64,000 nucleotides of DNA from Paenibacillus odorifer (GTDB lineage Bacteria > Bacillota > Bacilli > Paenibacillales > Paenibacillaceae): the NCBI RefSeq assembly GCF_000758725.1, contig NZ_CP009428.1, forward strand, positions 6,696,001-6,760,000, written 5' to 3'. Positions 8,389 through 16,641 of the stretch are shown piece after piece. Each line of letters begins with the position of its first letter. Position 1 is the first letter of the stretch. The notes beneath the pieces were generated by a model that was not told the DNA's origin, did not search any database, and saw only the letters and a list, made by a program, of their open reading frames with translations. A program made the translations under genes and the position numbers.

Positions 8389-9771
8389 CTAGAGAGGTGT
8401 TTCGGTCCTGATTATTTTATTATCTCTTTCCCTCTTTCTTCTATTTATCGAATACAAAACAAATAATAAAATAAACCATAAAGGCGTCAACAATAATGCC
8501 GGACGAGTTTCATCAGCAAACAGCATAATTATGAGTATGATTGCAAACAAGGCTAGAACAACATAATTCACAAAAGGTGTGAACGGTGCCTTGAATTTTG
8601 ATTTGGCCTGCAATTCCGGCTTCGTCTTTTTATATCGCAAATGGCAAATTAGAACGACGCCCCAAACCCAGATGAAACAAATGGCACTAATCGTTGTCAC
8701 GATGCCAAAGGCCGTCTCCGGAATCAGCTTACTCAACAAAGCCCCTACAGATAAGACAAGCGTGGATATGAATAAAGCATTACTTGGTACATGATTTTTA
8801 TTAAGCTTTGCAAAGTTGGCTGGAGCCTGGTCATTTCTGCTTAGATTGTATAGAATCCGGCTTGTTGAGAACATCCCGCTGTTACAAGCAGAAGCAGCTG
8901 AAGTTAATACAACGAAATTAATAACCCCCGCGGCAATCGGAATCCCCACTAAACTAAATGTTTTAACAAAAGGACTTTCTGCCGGGTTTAGTTCTGTCCA
9001 AGCGTTGATGCATAATAAGGCAATAATAGCACCCACGTAGAAAAATAGAATTCGTAAAGGTATTTTATTAATCGCCGATGGGATAGTTTTTTCTGGATTG
9101 GATGTTTCCGCTGCTGATACCCCCACCAATTCCACACCCACAAAAGCAAACACAACCATTTGAAATGAAAGTAAGAACCCGGAAATCCCGTTTGGAAATA
9201 CTCCCCCATGTGCCCAAATATTACTGAGCGCAACCGTTCCGGTAGTTGTTTTGAATCCAATCACCAGTAAAACTACCCCTATGGCAATTAACGCGAGAAT
9301 AGTGATTACCTTAATTAAAGCAAACCAAAATTCCAATTCGCCAAAGCTTTTTACAGTTAATAAATTGAGTCCTAATAAAATAATTAAACAAATGACTGCG
9401 GGTATCCATTGCGGGATATCAAACCAATATTGTACATAGACCCCAACAGCTATAATATCGGCCATAGCCGTCATGATCCAGCAAAACCAATAGGTCCATC
9501 CAGTTACAAACGCCGCCCGCGGTCCAAGATAGTCTTCGGCAATGTCTGTAAAAGATTGATAACCTGCTTTTGACAACAGAAGTTCTCCCAATGCCCTCAT
9601 CACAAAGAAAATAGCGATACCCACGATTAAATAAGCAAAAATGATCGATGGTCCTGCCAGCTGTATAGCTTTTCCAGATCCTAAAAATAATCCGGTACCG
9701 ATGGTTCCACCAATCGCAATGAGCTGAACATGTCGATTCTCTAAATCTCTCTTTAATTCTTGTGCTGCCAT
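8389..9771 (-). CDS. APC-family amino-acid permease (CycA/AapA-like), glycine-riboswitch controlled
   Basis: A 460-residue, 12-segment amino acid:proton symporter. The first membrane segment has the APC signature (LIAIGGTIGTGLFLGSGKAI), and the conserved stretch MVVFAFVGVELVGVSAAETS with NPEKTIPSAINKIP is typical of D-serine/D-alanine/glycine and related permeases. A longer frame to 9843 would start inside a terminator hairpin; the ATG at 9771 has GGGGGAG eight bases upstream, giving MAAQELKRD. A glycine aptamer and a terminator precede it on the same transcript, which points to glycine (and probably D- or L-alanine/serine) as substrate. It appears monocistronic. Confidence 0.92.
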   Translation of the reverse strand: MAAQELKRDLENRHVQLIAIGGTIGTGLFLGSGKAIQLAGPSIIFAYLIVGIAIFFVMRALGELLLSKAGYQSFTDIAEDYLGPRAAFVTGWTYWFCWIMTAMADIIAVGVYVQYWFDIPQWIPAVICLIILLGLNLLTVKSFGELEFWFALIKVITILALIAIGVVLLVIGFKTTTGTVALSNIWAHGGVFPNGISGFLLSFQMVVFAFVGVELVGVSAAETSNPEKTIPSAINKIPLRILFFYVGAIIALLCINAWTELNPAESPFVKTFSLVGIPIAAGVINFVVLTSAASACNSGMFSTSRILYNLSRNDQAPANFAKLNKNHVPSNALFISTLVLSVGALLSKLIPETAFGIVTTISAICFIWVWGVVLICHLRYKKTKPELQAKSKFKAPFTPFVNYVVLALFAIILIIMLFADETRPALLLTPLWFILLFVLYSINRRKRERDNKIIRTETPL

Positions 9772-9814
9772 TTCGAACTCCCCCTTATGTGAAAAAAATA
9801 ACAAGTGAAAATGA

Positions 9815-9849
9815 TAACAAAAAAGAGATTGGATACGCTCCAATCTCTT
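9815..9849 (-). terminator. Riboswitch expression-platform terminator
   Basis: A perfect 10-bp hairpin (arms 9823-9832 and 9840-9849, AAGAGATTGG/CCAATCTCTT) followed on the minus strand by TTTTTTGTT, lying between the glycine aptamer and the permease start. The 5' arm (AGAGATT on the minus strand) is also complementary to AATCTC inside the aptamer at 9943-9948, a possible anti-terminator pairing. Confidence 0.8.
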
Positions 9850-9911
9850 AGGTATAAGAATAATAAATAAAATACATTTATTTATTCTGACGATGATCAG
9901 AATAACAAATG

Positions 9912-10018
9912 AATTATCTAGTACTCTTCTGTCCTTTTGCCTGAGATTGTGAACCCTTCGGCGCCGGGGGATTCCCCCACGGTCTCTCCAGAAGCTGCTC
10001 CTGCTATAGTGTGATCCA
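9912..10018 (-). ncRNA. Glycine riboswitch (single visible aptamer)
   Basis: On the minus strand the conserved gcvT-type aptamer elements appear in order: GGAGAGACC, a GGGGGAATCCCCC stem, CGCCGAAGGG, AATCTCAGGCAAAAGGACAG. Only one clear aptamer is seen; about 60 bases upstream could form a partial ('ghost') helix but no second aptamer. It is followed by a terminator and then the permease gene, so glycine binding should decide whether transcription enters the permease. In known transporter-linked singlets glycine tends to switch uptake off; the direction here cannot be read from sequence. Confidence 0.9.
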
Positions 10019-10082
10019 TAGCAATCATAGCTTGCGAATTATTTAATTTTTATGTCGCTAACTTCATTTTTAATATTTTTCA

Positions 10083-10111
10083 ATACTAATCATTGTCAAA
10101 TATTTTGTCAA
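10083..10111 (-). promoter_or_regulatory. Sigma-A-type promoter for the riboswitch-permease transcript
   Basis: On the minus strand TTGACA (10106-10111) is followed after 17 bases by TAGTAT (10083-10088). Initiation near 10076 would give a leader of about 300 bases that starts just before the glycine aptamer. Confidence 0.65.
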
Positions 10112-10245
10112 TAACATTAATTACCGCTTTATTATTGTTCCATTAACTTTTATTGCACACAATTAAGGGCTTGTCAGCCAAGCCCCCAATTCTTCTGTCT
10201 GCAGGCACAACCTTCAATACGCTCTCCTTAGCACTCCATGACTGA

Positions 10246-10953
10246 CTAACACCTTACATGTTTTCGTTTGAAGCCCAGCTGCGATTTATCAACTGCCTTT
10301 TGAATATTAATTGAAGCATTCAAAATCTTGCTTTTTGCACTACCGGTATGGACTTCCACCGGACCAACTTCCTTTGCAATCTCAACCGCTTTATCATGAA
10401 GCGGCAGATAGGATACGCCCACAGTGTAGATGAAATTGTTCATTGCGTATTTCGTTCGTTCAGGGGCATCATGAATCGTATTTTTAGCAAGCTCCAACAT
10501 AGCGGCCAATTTTTCTGCGGAAAATTCACTGTCCGGGCGATTTCCGAGCAGCCAGCAGTAACAGTTCCAGCCCGCCGACATTTTCAACTCTATCTCACTT
10601 GCAATCCATTTATCAGAAACCTCTTGTGCAATATCCGTCTCCGCCAACGTTACTGCCACCACAAAGTCCGATAGCATATAAAAATAAGCCCCAGCAATCC
10701 ACCGCTCAAAATCCGACTCTGTCATTGCTTTAGGCTCCGCGATCACCCCGGCAAAATACATAGCGTCATAATTTCCTGTAGCATAAAGCTGCTCGGCCAA
10801 GGGTTGATTATGTTTTATTTTTCTGAAGATAGGCTTCATCTGGCCTGTGGCCACACCAAAAAGCGGTTCGTGCGCGCCATTGGATAGATATATTTTCTTG
10901 GTGCGTTCCTTGCCGAGAGCTTCAAGCTCTTGCATGACCGTTTCTAAATCCAT
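10246..10953 (-). CDS. DNA alkylation repair protein (AlkD-like HEAT-repeat family)
   Basis: About 235 residues, predicted all-alpha, with the family start (METVMQELEALGKERTKKIYLSNGA-type) and the characteristic helices LAEQLYATGNYDAMYFAGVI and SGWNCYCWLLG. AlkD-like proteins recognise bulky or cationic alkylated bases with HEAT-like repeats; the C-terminal NNFIYTVGVSYLPLHDKAVEIA matches the family. Many members of this size have lost glycosylase activity, so catalytic function is uncertain. The frame extends three codons to a GTG at 10962, but AAGGAAG is spaced for the ATG at 10953. It seems monocistronic. Confidence 0.85.
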   Translation of the reverse strand: MDLETVMQELEALGKERTKKIYLSNGAHEPLFGVATGQMKPIFRKIKHNQPLAEQLYATGNYDAMYFAGVIAEPKAMTESDFERWIAGAYFYMLSDFVVAVTLAETDIAQEVSDKWIASEIELKMSAGWNCYCWLLGNRPDSEFSAEKLAAMLELAKNTIHDAPERTKYAMNNFIYTVGVSYLPLHDKAVEIAKEVGPVEVHTGSAKSKILNASINIQKAVDKSQLGFKRKHVRC

Positions 10954-11023
10954 TGTTCGCACTTCCTTTTTTATGAATATTGGCTAGGGACTCAAACTTT
11001 ACTTGAATATATCATAAAAGCCC

Positions 11024-11578
11024 TTATAAATATCTTCTTTTATACATCAAGGTAATTTGCCCCGCTATGTATTCAGCGCTATATTGGTTGCCATCCTTAA
11101 TCCACCACATAATAATCCCCAGTAGTGAGGCTGCAATAATATCAACGGAGACTACCTCCTTAGTAGAGTCAATGTTCCTCGCGTTTCTTCGTTTTTCGAC
11201 AGTATTTTTTAACAGGTTGGTCAAGTGGTTTTTGAAGCCTTTATGCTCAATCAATACAGCAAAAACTTTCCGGTATTCAAAAAAATAATTTAAAAAGGTG
11301 ATCAGCTGCTCCTGTTCGTTGTTGCTCTTCATTTGTAATAGCGGTTCAACCTTCATGGATAGGTCATCGAAGATTTCATGTACGATCTGGCGCAATAAAT
11401 CGTTAATATCCTCATAATGCAAATAAAACGTTGCGCGATTTAGTTCCGCGCGGTTGGCGATTTTTTGGACGGTCAATTGCGAAATCTCCACATTGTCGGC
11501 CAATAATGAAAAAACAGCGTTTTTCAACATCTTTTTTGAGCGAATGGCTCGTGGGTCAACTCTTTTATGTTCAGTCAT
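11024..11578 (-). CDS. TetR/AcrR-family repressor
   Basis: A 184-residue regulator. Residues 10-60 form the TetR helix-turn-helix (LKNAVFSLLADN, LTVQKIANRAELNRATFYLHY), and the remainder is an alpha-helical ligand-binding domain of the type found in YxaF/DhaS-like regulators (FLNYFFEYRKVFAVLIEHKG). It is divergent from the MFS exporter at 11745, and the spacer contains a perfect palindrome, so it most likely represses that exporter until a drug is bound. Confidence 0.9.
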   Translation of the reverse strand: MTEHKRVDPRAIRSKKMLKNAVFSLLADNVEISQLTVQKIANRAELNRATFYLHYEDINDLLRQIVHEIFDDLSMKVEPLLQMKSNNEQEQLITFLNYFFEYRKVFAVLIEHKGFKNHLTNLLKNTVEKRRNARNIDSTKEVVSVDIIAASLLGIIMWWIKDGNQYSAEYIAGQITLMYKRRYL

Positions 11579-11631
11579 TTCATCCCTCTATTATCGTTTA
11601 AATGGCCTTTCATCAACTAATTTGCCTATTC

Positions 11632-11647
11632 TGTCGATTAGTCGACA
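11632..11647. promoter_or_regulatory. Palindromic operator for the TetR/MFS pair
   Basis: TGTCGATTAGTCGACA has 6-bp arms around TTAG. Its half-site TGTCGA recurs at 11712-11717, about 30 bases before the MFS start. A palindrome in a divergent TetR/transporter spacer is the expected repressor target. Confidence 0.65.
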
Positions 11648-11744
11648 TTTTCAATAAAATTGCAAATAGGAATACTTTTTAAATCCTGATATGATTTATT
11701 TTATTGACACTATGTCGAAAAAGCAATGAAGAGAGGACTGCAAC

Positions 11745-13217
11745 ATGCAAGAAGACACTAAGAACATAAATAAAGGGATCTTACTAACCATCTTAATCTT
11801 TGGTTGTTTCTTATCCACACTCAATCAGACGCTTTTAAATGTCGCCTTAAGTAGTTTGATGGATGTTTTTGATGTCACAGCAACAACCGTACAATGGATT
11901 TCAACAGGATTTATGCTGATCAACGGGATTTTGATTCCGATTACGGCCTATTTAATGAAACGTTTTACAACACGGCAATTATTTATAAGTGCCATGTCAT
12001 TTTTATTAATCGGTTCTATAATTTGTGCAGCAGCGCCGAGCTTTAGTCTACTCTTAATCGGACGGATGATCCAAGCTGCCGGTGCTGGCATTATAATGCC
12101 GCTCATGATGAGTGTTGTGCTCGCGATCTTCCCCGTTGAAAAACGTGGCAGCGCTATGGGACTGCTTGGGCTGGCGATGATATTCGCTCCTGCTATTGGG
12201 CCGACCCTTGCGGGATTTGTTGTCGAATACCACTCTTGGCGCTGGTTATTTATCGGGCTTATTCCACTTGTCCTCATTGTTATAGCGTTGGCGTTCAAGT
12301 ATTTAGTGAATGTATCTGAGACGTCTAAGTCGAAGCTTGATGTGGTAAGTGTTCTTTTATCAACCGTCGGATTCGGCTTAATTTTATACGGCTTCAGTAG
12401 TGCAGGAAGTAAAGGCTGGGATGATGTAATCGTGATCCTAACCTTAGGGATTGGGGTCGTGGTAACAGCCGTATTCTGTCTTCGACAAATCAAATCGGAT
12501 GATCCACTGCTAAACCTGTCGGTCTTCAAAAATAAAGTGTTTACGATGACATCTCTTATTAACGTATTAATCACAATGATGATGTACGCAGATATGATCT
12601 TATTGCCTATTTATCTGCAGAATGGTCGCGGGTTTACAGCATTTGATGCAGGACTACTATTGTTGCCGGGCGCACTCGTAAATGCGTTCATGTCACCCGT
12701 CACCGGTAAATTATACGACCGTTTCGGTGCGAAACCGCTGTTCATCATTGGCCTATTGTTTATTATTCCATCTATGTGGGCGGTAACAGATTTATCTGAA
12801 TCGACCACGTATACTTATCTAATGATTCGTACCATAGGCCTGCGAATTGGATTAAGCTTCATTACTATGCCACTCAATACAGCCGGACTAAATGCGTTGC
12901 CCAAACAACTCGGCACTCATGGTACAGCTGTGAATAATACCGTTCGCCAAATTGCCGGGGCCATTGGTACTGCTGTCGTAATTACAATTTATACAGTGCA
13001 GGCAACCAGTCATGCAACTACACTGATGCAGAATAATCCCTCCGCTACTCCTGAGATCCTTAAATCCCTTACATCGATTCTTGGGGCAAGTGACGCCTAC
13101 TACTTCATGATGATTTTATCCATTGCCGCATTTGTTATAACATTATTTATGCCCACGAAAAACAAGCTCATGATTGAAAAGAAAGCAAACCTAGTTAGCA
13201 AGGAACCTCAGTTGTAA
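11745..13217 (+). CDS. MFS multidrug exporter, DHA2 (14-TMS) family
   Basis: A 490-residue exporter with the length and hydrophobicity of the EmrB/QacA group. Helix 1 has FGCFLSTLNQTLLNVAL, where the acidic residue of some family members is Asn, and motif A-type and motif C-type stretches are present (GRMIQAAGAGIIMPL; LGLAMIFAPAIGPTLAGFVV). A glycine-rich loop and a C-terminal KKANLVSKEPQ tail end it. It should expel amphipathic drugs using the proton gradient. It is divergent from a TetR repressor and ends at its own terminator. Confidence 0.92.
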   Translation: MQEDTKNINKGILLTILIFGCFLSTLNQTLLNVALSSLMDVFDVTATTVQWISTGFMLINGILIPITAYLMKRFTTRQLFISAMSFLLIGSIICAAAPSFSLLLIGRMIQAAGAGIIMPLMMSVVLAIFPVEKRGSAMGLLGLAMIFAPAIGPTLAGFVVEYHSWRWLFIGLIPLVLIVIALAFKYLVNVSETSKSKLDVVSVLLSTVGFGLILYGFSSAGSKGWDDVIVILTLGIGVVVTAVFCLRQIKSDDPLLNLSVFKNKVFTMTSLINVLITMMMYADMILLPIYLQNGRGFTAFDAGLLLLPGALVNAFMSPVTGKLYDRFGAKPLFIIGLLFIIPSMWAVTDLSESTTYTYLMIRTIGLRIGLSFITMPLNTAGLNALPKQLGTHGTAVNNTVRQIAGAIGTAVVITIYTVQATSHATTLMQNNPSATPEILKSLTSILGASDAYYFMMILSIAAFVITLFMPTKNKLMIEKKANLVSKEPQL

Positions 13218-13241
13218 CTAGTAATTGCAGAGTAAATGAAG

Positions 13242-13275
13242 AAAAGCCATTCCTTAGCGGAGTGGCTTTTGTTAT
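13242..13275 (+). terminator. Intrinsic terminator after MFS gene
   Basis: Arms AAAAGCCATTCC and GGAGTGGCTTTT (13242-13253 and 13259-13270) with one mismatch, followed by a short T-containing tail, 25 bases after the stop. The following gene is convergent and may use it too. Confidence 0.75.
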
Positions 13276-13312
13276 ACTTATGAGCTTTCGTCAATCATTA
13301 AAAATATCATTT

Positions 13313-13840
13313 TCAACTCCTTTTATACATTTTTTCTGCTTCAATAGGACTTTCTTTTGCCGTGATATGATGCGGAATTACCCGATAAACTTGAACCGGA
13401 CCGCCAAATACAGCCGATCTATACTTTTCCACATGCTGCTTGGACAAGGGGCGATTATAATAACCCGGTACGTATTTATTGATCAATTCCTGAAGTACGT
13501 GTGTGGCTTCATCCAAATCTGAAATCGGTTCTGCTTGTCCAAATATCATTACGCTCATATAAGCTGTATCCGTTTTGGCTGGTACCGGGTCTGTAATAGT
13601 TCCGTATTCCTCACATACCGTAAAACATACCTCCGGATTATCACGCATGACCTGATTACGTCTTCCATCTCCAGCCCCGTGAATATACAGTTTCCCTTCA
13701 GTCCATACATAATTAAGTGGCACAACATAAGGGAGGTTCCCATCAACCAACCCCAGATAACCTAATCTCGTTTGGTGAAGGAACCTTTCAATCTTCTCTT
13801 GATCTAAGCATTCCCTGGTCTTGTAACGAACCGAATTCAT
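13313..13840 (-). CDS. Pyridoxamine 5'-phosphate oxidase-like flavin protein
   Basis: A 175-residue member of the PNPOx-like split-barrel family (the type often annotated as nitroimidazole resistance/5-nitroimidazole reductase-like). It shows LGYLGLVDGNLPYVVPLNYVWTEGKLYIHGAGDGRR, the usual first half of the FMN-binding barrel, and a VMIFGQAEPISD segment. It lacks the full set of PdxH substrate residues, so true PLP synthesis is unlikely. It is divergent from a MocR-type PLP-dependent regulator, which suggests that regulator controls it. Confidence 0.85.
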   Translation of the reverse strand: MNSVRYKTRECLDQEKIERFLHQTRLGYLGLVDGNLPYVVPLNYVWTEGKLYIHGAGDGRRNQVMRDNPEVCFTVCEEYGTITDPVPAKTDTAYMSVMIFGQAEPISDLDEATHVLQELINKYVPGYYNRPLSKQHVEKYRSAVFGGPVQVYRVIPHHITAKESPIEAEKMYKRS

Positions 13841-13920
13841 ATCGAATCTCTCCTTTTATTTAAATTGCGGATACCAGCGTTGTTACGGTAGTATATCAAT
13901 GAATGGATTGTATTAAAATA

Positions 13921-13955
13921 TCCAAAATTCGCTGTTTAGAGCAATCCATAATTCG
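13921..13955. promoter_or_regulatory. Direct-repeat operator candidate for the MocR regulator
   Basis: TCCAAAATTCG (13921-13931) and TCCATAATTCG (13945-13955) match at 10 of 11 bases and are 24 bp apart, on nearly the same helix face. MocR/PdxR-type regulators are known to bind direct repeats upstream of their divergent targets. Confidence 0.5.
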
Positions 13956-13993
13956 TTTTTTATGATTGGAGTTTCTATTTGGAGGTATGTACG

Positions 13994-15424
13994 ATGATGA
14001 AAGTAATTCGCAATGATAAGAGACCAATCTGGCAGCAATTGCTTGATCAAGCGATTCATAATATTACTAGCGGAGTCTGGGCACCAGGAGAATTACTGAT
14101 TCCTACCCGCGAACTTGCGCACATCGTAGGTGTCTCCCGCTCAACTATACAGATCGTCTATGAGGAATTGTTAAGTCGAGGTTATACAGTTACCTCCCGC
14201 CGGGGAGGGACGCGAGTTAGTACGTGGAAGCAAGTCACTATGTCCACGAAGGAAATAGAAACAGAGGGCCCCACACCTCCGTCACTCTCCTTGCTAGACT
14301 CAGCTGTTGATCAATTACATGACTGGTTCAGAGGTAAAGAACAGCTAGAAGTGGATATTGATTTCAGTCCCCATGAACCCTATTTGGATGAACAATTTCA
14401 AAAAAACTGGCGGCAATCGCTGCTCCAGGCATCCGCTGAAATGGATTTATCAAGCTGGGCTTACGGTAACTGCTACGGGTACACACCATTACGTGAGCAA
14501 ATACAGCGTTATTTATCACTTGAACGGGGCATACATGTCCAAACCAATCAGATTCTGTTGACCTCAGGAGCTCAGCATAGTATTGACTTAATCGCACAGT
14601 CACTTTTAGCTGATGGGGACACTGTCTCAGTAGAGGATCCAGGTTTCCCAGCTGCTTGGATGGCAATGAGATACCGCCGTATGAATGTGGTACCCGTTCC
14701 CGTTGATGAGTATGGTCTAGTGGTTGAACATATTCACCCGCAATCCAAGCTGGTCTTTGCCACCCCTTCCCACCAGTGCGCAGTAGGGGTCGTTATGTCG
14801 GAGCCCCGCCGGCAACAATTGCTGTATAAGGCCGTTCAAGAACGATTTTGGATCATTGAAGACGATTATGATAGTGAATTTCGATATCGCGGGGAGCCGC
14901 TGCCAACGCTGTTTAGTCAGGCATCTAATAATACTTTGTACCTCATGAGTTTCTCTAAAATGATTGCACCAGGTATTCGTATTTCGGCTATTGTTGGATC
15001 AGTCGAGGCGATTGCTCAGCTAGCGAAGGTGCAGGAGCTGACTTACCGTCATCTTCCGATTATGGATCAGCTAACACTAACCCACTTCATTAAAAATGGT
15101 CATTTTATGCGCCATATGCGAAGAGTCAGAAATGTGTACCGGCGAAGACACGAGGTCATGGCAAAAGCTATTATGGCTAGCGGTTTAGGGGAGCGCTTCA
15201 CGCTCAGTGGAGTAGAAACTGGATTACATATGTTATTAGAAGCTGAGGAAACATTCGACGAAGAAGCTGTGACAAAGTTAGCCCTACAACATGGAATACG
15301 TGTGTACCCTCTTGGGCCCTATTGTTTGGATAGCAAAAGAAAAGGATGGGTATTAGGGTTTGCAAAAGTAAATGAGGCAGCGATCGAGCAGGGCATTCAT
15401 CGTCTTGCGGAGTTGATCCTATAA
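13994..15424 (+). CDS. MocR-family regulator (GntR HTH fused to PLP aminotransferase domain)
   Basis: A 476-residue fusion. Residues 1-75 are a GntR winged helix (WQQLLDQAIHNITSGVW, LPTREL-type motif, VSRSTIQIVYEELLSRGY). From about residue 110 comes a class I aminotransferase fold, with the PLP lysine in MSFSKMIAPGIRISAIVG and the DDYDSEFRY motif. These regulators sense PLP or an amino-compound and usually control vitamin B6 or amino-acid-derivative genes. The ATG at 13994 sits eight bases after GGAGG; an in-frame TTG at 13979 lies before that site. The divergent neighbour is a PNPOx-like gene. Confidence 0.93.
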   Translation: MMKVIRNDKRPIWQQLLDQAIHNITSGVWAPGELLIPTRELAHIVGVSRSTIQIVYEELLSRGYTVTSRRGGTRVSTWKQVTMSTKEIETEGPTPPSLSLLDSAVDQLHDWFRGKEQLEVDIDFSPHEPYLDEQFQKNWRQSLLQASAEMDLSSWAYGNCYGYTPLREQIQRYLSLERGIHVQTNQILLTSGAQHSIDLIAQSLLADGDTVSVEDPGFPAAWMAMRYRRMNVVPVPVDEYGLVVEHIHPQSKLVFATPSHQCAVGVVMSEPRRQQLLYKAVQERFWIIEDDYDSEFRYRGEPLPTLFSQASNNTLYLMSFSKMIAPGIRISAIVGSVEAIAQLAKVQELTYRHLPIMDQLTLTHFIKNGHFMRHMRRVRNVYRRRHEVMAKAIMASGLGERFTLSGVETGLHMLLEAEETFDEEAVTKLALQHGIRVYPLGPYCLDSKRKGWVLGFAKVNEAAIEQGIHRLAELIL

Positions 15425-15595
15425 AATCACCTCTGCAGCACTCACAAAATTTGTTGAACAGTCCATAAACTATTTTAGATTTATGAAACCATTAAAACTT
15501 CAAAAAATAGTTAATATATGGTAAATTTAAACTACGATAGAACCTGGAGATGGGGAATTCATGGCTTCAGCAAATATTTTTTAGGAGGGCTTCCC

Positions 15596-16378
15596 ATTAA
15601 GAAAATGCTGTTGTTAACCATAGCTTTATTTTTATTATTTCTGACTTTTCCCTTGCCTGCATGGGCTCAGGCCGTAGCTGAAGATGTTATTTCTTTTGCG
15701 AATAAAGAAGGATTAACATTGATTAGAGAAGGGCTTTCTAAAGACCCTAAAGGATACGGTTACAACAATGAAGCAGAGATTAGTAAAATTACCGTAGGCG
15801 AAGGAATGCAAATTCATTTTATTGATGGCGCTAAGCTTAGGCAAGCTTCCAATAGTCTGATTGAAACGGTCACACCCCAAGAGATCTGGGAGTTTCTTAT
15901 TTTATCGGGCGGGATACCCAAATCTAAATTGATCATTCAAAAGGATTCAAACGGGTCCTATCAAGTTACTGAGTTTGGAGGGAATCCTGATACTCTGGCC
16001 TATGTTATTGAATCTCTACAGGCTGAGGGTGAAGGGAGTGAGCCCATACTAATCCGTGAGCGCGACGAATATATAGCTGCCTTCAAGAAAGACAATCAGG
16101 AATTCATCATTGTTCCACAACAAGCCTCATCGGCAGAAGCTAAAGGACTAACCACTAATATAGAGCCTCAAACCCCAGAACATTTAATAGACGTGTTGCA
16201 GACGATGCAGAACGACTTTTCCGATGACGAGCAGGATGGTTGGGAAACCATTGCTTCCGCGTATTACGCGGACTATAATAATCACCTAACAAGGTCTATC
16301 ACCATTAGCGCCATTATTGCTCTAGCAGCAGTATTTGTGATCTGGGCCTATCTCAGAAGACGTAAGCAACCTAAGTAA
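15596..16378 (+). CDS. Exported, C-terminally membrane-anchored protein of unknown function
   Basis: I do not recognise this family. The product has a signal peptide (KKMLLLTIALFLLFLTF, probable cleavage after AWA near LPAWAQA), an acidic extracytoplasmic body of about 200 residues (two similar stretches around KITVGEGMQIHFIDG and FIIVPQQASS), and a C-terminal membrane segment (ISAIIALAAVFVIWAYL) ending in RRRKQPK, so it would sit on the outer face with an inside tail. The frame extends to 15518. A GGAGGG at 15584-15589 is well spaced for an ATT at 15596 and too far (about 15 bases) from the ATG at 15605; either may be the start. Confidence 0.7.
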   Translation: MKKMLLLTIALFLLFLTFPLPAWAQAVAEDVISFANKEGLTLIREGLSKDPKGYGYNNEAEISKITVGEGMQIHFIDGAKLRQASNSLIETVTPQEIWEFLILSGGIPKSKLIIQKDSNGSYQVTEFGGNPDTLAYVIESLQAEGEGSEPILIRERDEYIAAFKKDNQEFIIVPQQASSAEAKGLTTNIEPQTPEHLIDVLQTMQNDFSDDEQDGWETIASAYYADYNNHLTRSITISAIIALAAVFVIWAYLRRRKQPK

Positions 16379-16390
16379 ATGTAAAAAGAA

Positions 16391-16428
16391 ATAGGCCGCT
16401 CTCCTTCATGGAGTGCGGCCTATCTTTC
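16391..16428 (+). terminator. Intrinsic terminator candidate
   Basis: Near-perfect arms ATAGGCCGCTCTCC and GGAGTGCGGCCTAT (16391-16404, 16410-16423) follow the stop of the unknown exported protein; the tail is CTTTCTCTC rather than a clean T run. Confidence 0.65.
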
Positions 16429-16525
16429 TCTCATCTACGGCTCCCGAGAAATATTCAAACACTGCACTAATACTATTAAAAACTTACCAAGAAACTACTC
16501 AAAGGCATATCGGTTTACTCAACTT

Positions 16526-16576
16526 TCCTTATAAACAATTTTTTTCAAAAAAAGCATAATCCTTATAAAGAATTTT
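16526..16576. repeat. Long direct repeat in promoter region of DUF4352 gene
   Basis: TCCTTATAAACAATTTT (16526-16542) and TCCTTATAAAGAATTTT (16560-16576) match at 16 of 17 bases with starts 34 bp apart, 65-115 bases upstream of the next gene. It could be a regulator binding site; no known consensus is recognised. Confidence 0.6.
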
Positions 16577-16641
16577 CTGGAATTTCCGATATATTTATAG
16601 TACACATAATGGTTCAAATTACCTAATTGGGAGGGTTTTAT

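Noticed and set aside
11948..12574. 208-codon minus-strand frame inside the MFS exporter gene
   Set aside because: Antisense shadow of a membrane-protein gene with no ribosome binding site.
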